A DNA stretch of 64,000 nucleotides, taken from NCBI RefSeq assembly GCF_016056305.1, contig NZ_JAECZC010000026.1:11104-75103 (forward strand), written 5' to 3'. Below the pieces are notes generated by a model. That model was not told the DNA's origin. It did not search any database and saw nothing but the letters and a program-made list of their open reading frames with translations. This document shows, piece by piece, positions 63,655-64,000 of this stretch. Made by a program: the position numbers and the translations under genes. The stretch is from Amazonocrinis nigriterrae CENA67 (lineage in GTDB: Bacteria; Cyanobacteriota; Cyanobacteriia; Cyanobacteriales; Nostocaceae). How positions within the stretch are numbered: position 1 is the stretch's first letter; every line of letters starts with the position of its first letter.

Positions 63655-64000
63655 ATGAATGAGTTAGTCAGTGCCATTGGCACAAGTGCCGTTGCGTTTA
63701 GTGCCACTAACATTGATGATATCATCATTCTCGTGCTATTTTTTTCTCAGATAAATGCTAACTTTCGCCCACGAAATATTGTTTTTGGTCAGTATTTAGG
63801 TTTTATAATACTAATAATCCTCAGCTTGCCTGGTTTTTTTGGAGGATTAATCATACCACAACACTGGATTGGATTACTTGGATTGCTGCCGATCGCCATC
63901 GGTATTAGCAGCCTAGTAAATCGTCAAGAAGATTCTTTAGAAGAAATCATAGCAGAAACAACACAATCTGAAGCTTCAAAAATTACTAGCTTTTTCTCTC
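63655..64000 (+). CDS. CadD-family transporter, partial (runs off window)
   Basis: The first 115 residues are visible from ATG 63655: MNELVSAIGTSAVAFSATNI, then DDIIILVLFFSQINANFRPR and WIGLLGLLPIAIGISSLVNR. Strongly similar to the divergent neighbour at 62661-63323, so the pair arose by inverted duplication. The C-terminal half lies beyond 64000. Confidence 0.85.
   Translation, partial: MNELVSAIGTSAVAFSATNIDDIIILVLFFSQINANFRPRNIVFGQYLGFIILIILSLPGFFGGLIIPQHWIGLLGLLPIAIGISSLVNRQEDSLEEIIAETTQSEASKITSFFS

Overview
The window comes from a filamentous, probably heterocyst-forming cyanobacterium (Nostocales-like). The HIP1 octamer GCGATCGC recurs throughout, there is a CpcT-type phycobiliprotein lyase, proteins of types common in this group (vMAP-like HTH, NACHT, PEP-CTERM, large MscS) are present, and intergenic DNA is full of the short repeats seen in such genomes (TCCCAATTCCC runs, GGGAGCAGGG runs, ATACCATTTC-ended hairpin elements). 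The species cannot be named from the sequence alone.

Layout. 0-5.4 kb: two glycosyltransferases, a TPR protein and a CpcT/CpeT lyase. 5.4-7.6 kb: repeats and a decayed IS4-type transposase. 7.6-25.3 kb: a long run of minus-strand genes forming a ribosomal-peptide (RiPP) locus. In transcription order it holds a Cache/HAMP sensor-like protein, a large amino-acid-permease-like protein, a ParA/MinD-like ATPase, a gluzincin-like HEXXH protein, a double cyclic-nucleotide-binding-domain protein, two short precursor peptides with double-glycine leaders, a radical SAM enzyme, a helical TPR-like protein, an HlyD-type adaptor and two NHLP/NHLM-type ABC exporters, one with a C39 leader peptidase. The two precursors share almost identical 50-residue leaders but have unrelated short cysteine-containing cores, and the gene plus its flanks is a segmental duplication. 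An AraC-type regulator lies just upstream.

27-41 kb: a truncated NACHT NTPase, a two-subunit hydantoinase/5-oxoprolinase pair, a cytosolic ligand-binding-fold protein with an HTH, a PEP-CTERM protein, an alpha/beta hydrolase, an SMP-30 lactonase, an ADP-ribosylglycohydrolase and a prohibitin-like SPFH protein. 42-43.5 kb: a small CRISPR array without cas genes in view, using two repeat variants and apparently split by an insert carrying two unknown genes. 44-47.5 kb: DUF1634/TSUP transporter pair, a secreted protein and a PAP2 phosphatase.

48-61 kb: a stressosome/partner-switching locus. The core is RsbR (globin-like sensor plus STAS), an RsbS-like STAS protein, RsbT and RsbX. It is bordered by two oppositely oriented modules with the same gene order: SpoIIE-type phosphatase, RsbW-like ATPase, STAS protein, MscS channel. 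The left module is intact. The right one carries a frameshift at a hairpin, an in-frame stop and a 163-bp MITE insertion, so it is decaying or being remodelled. 61.7-64 kb: another TSUP permease and two divergent CadD-type transporters, the last cut by the window edge.
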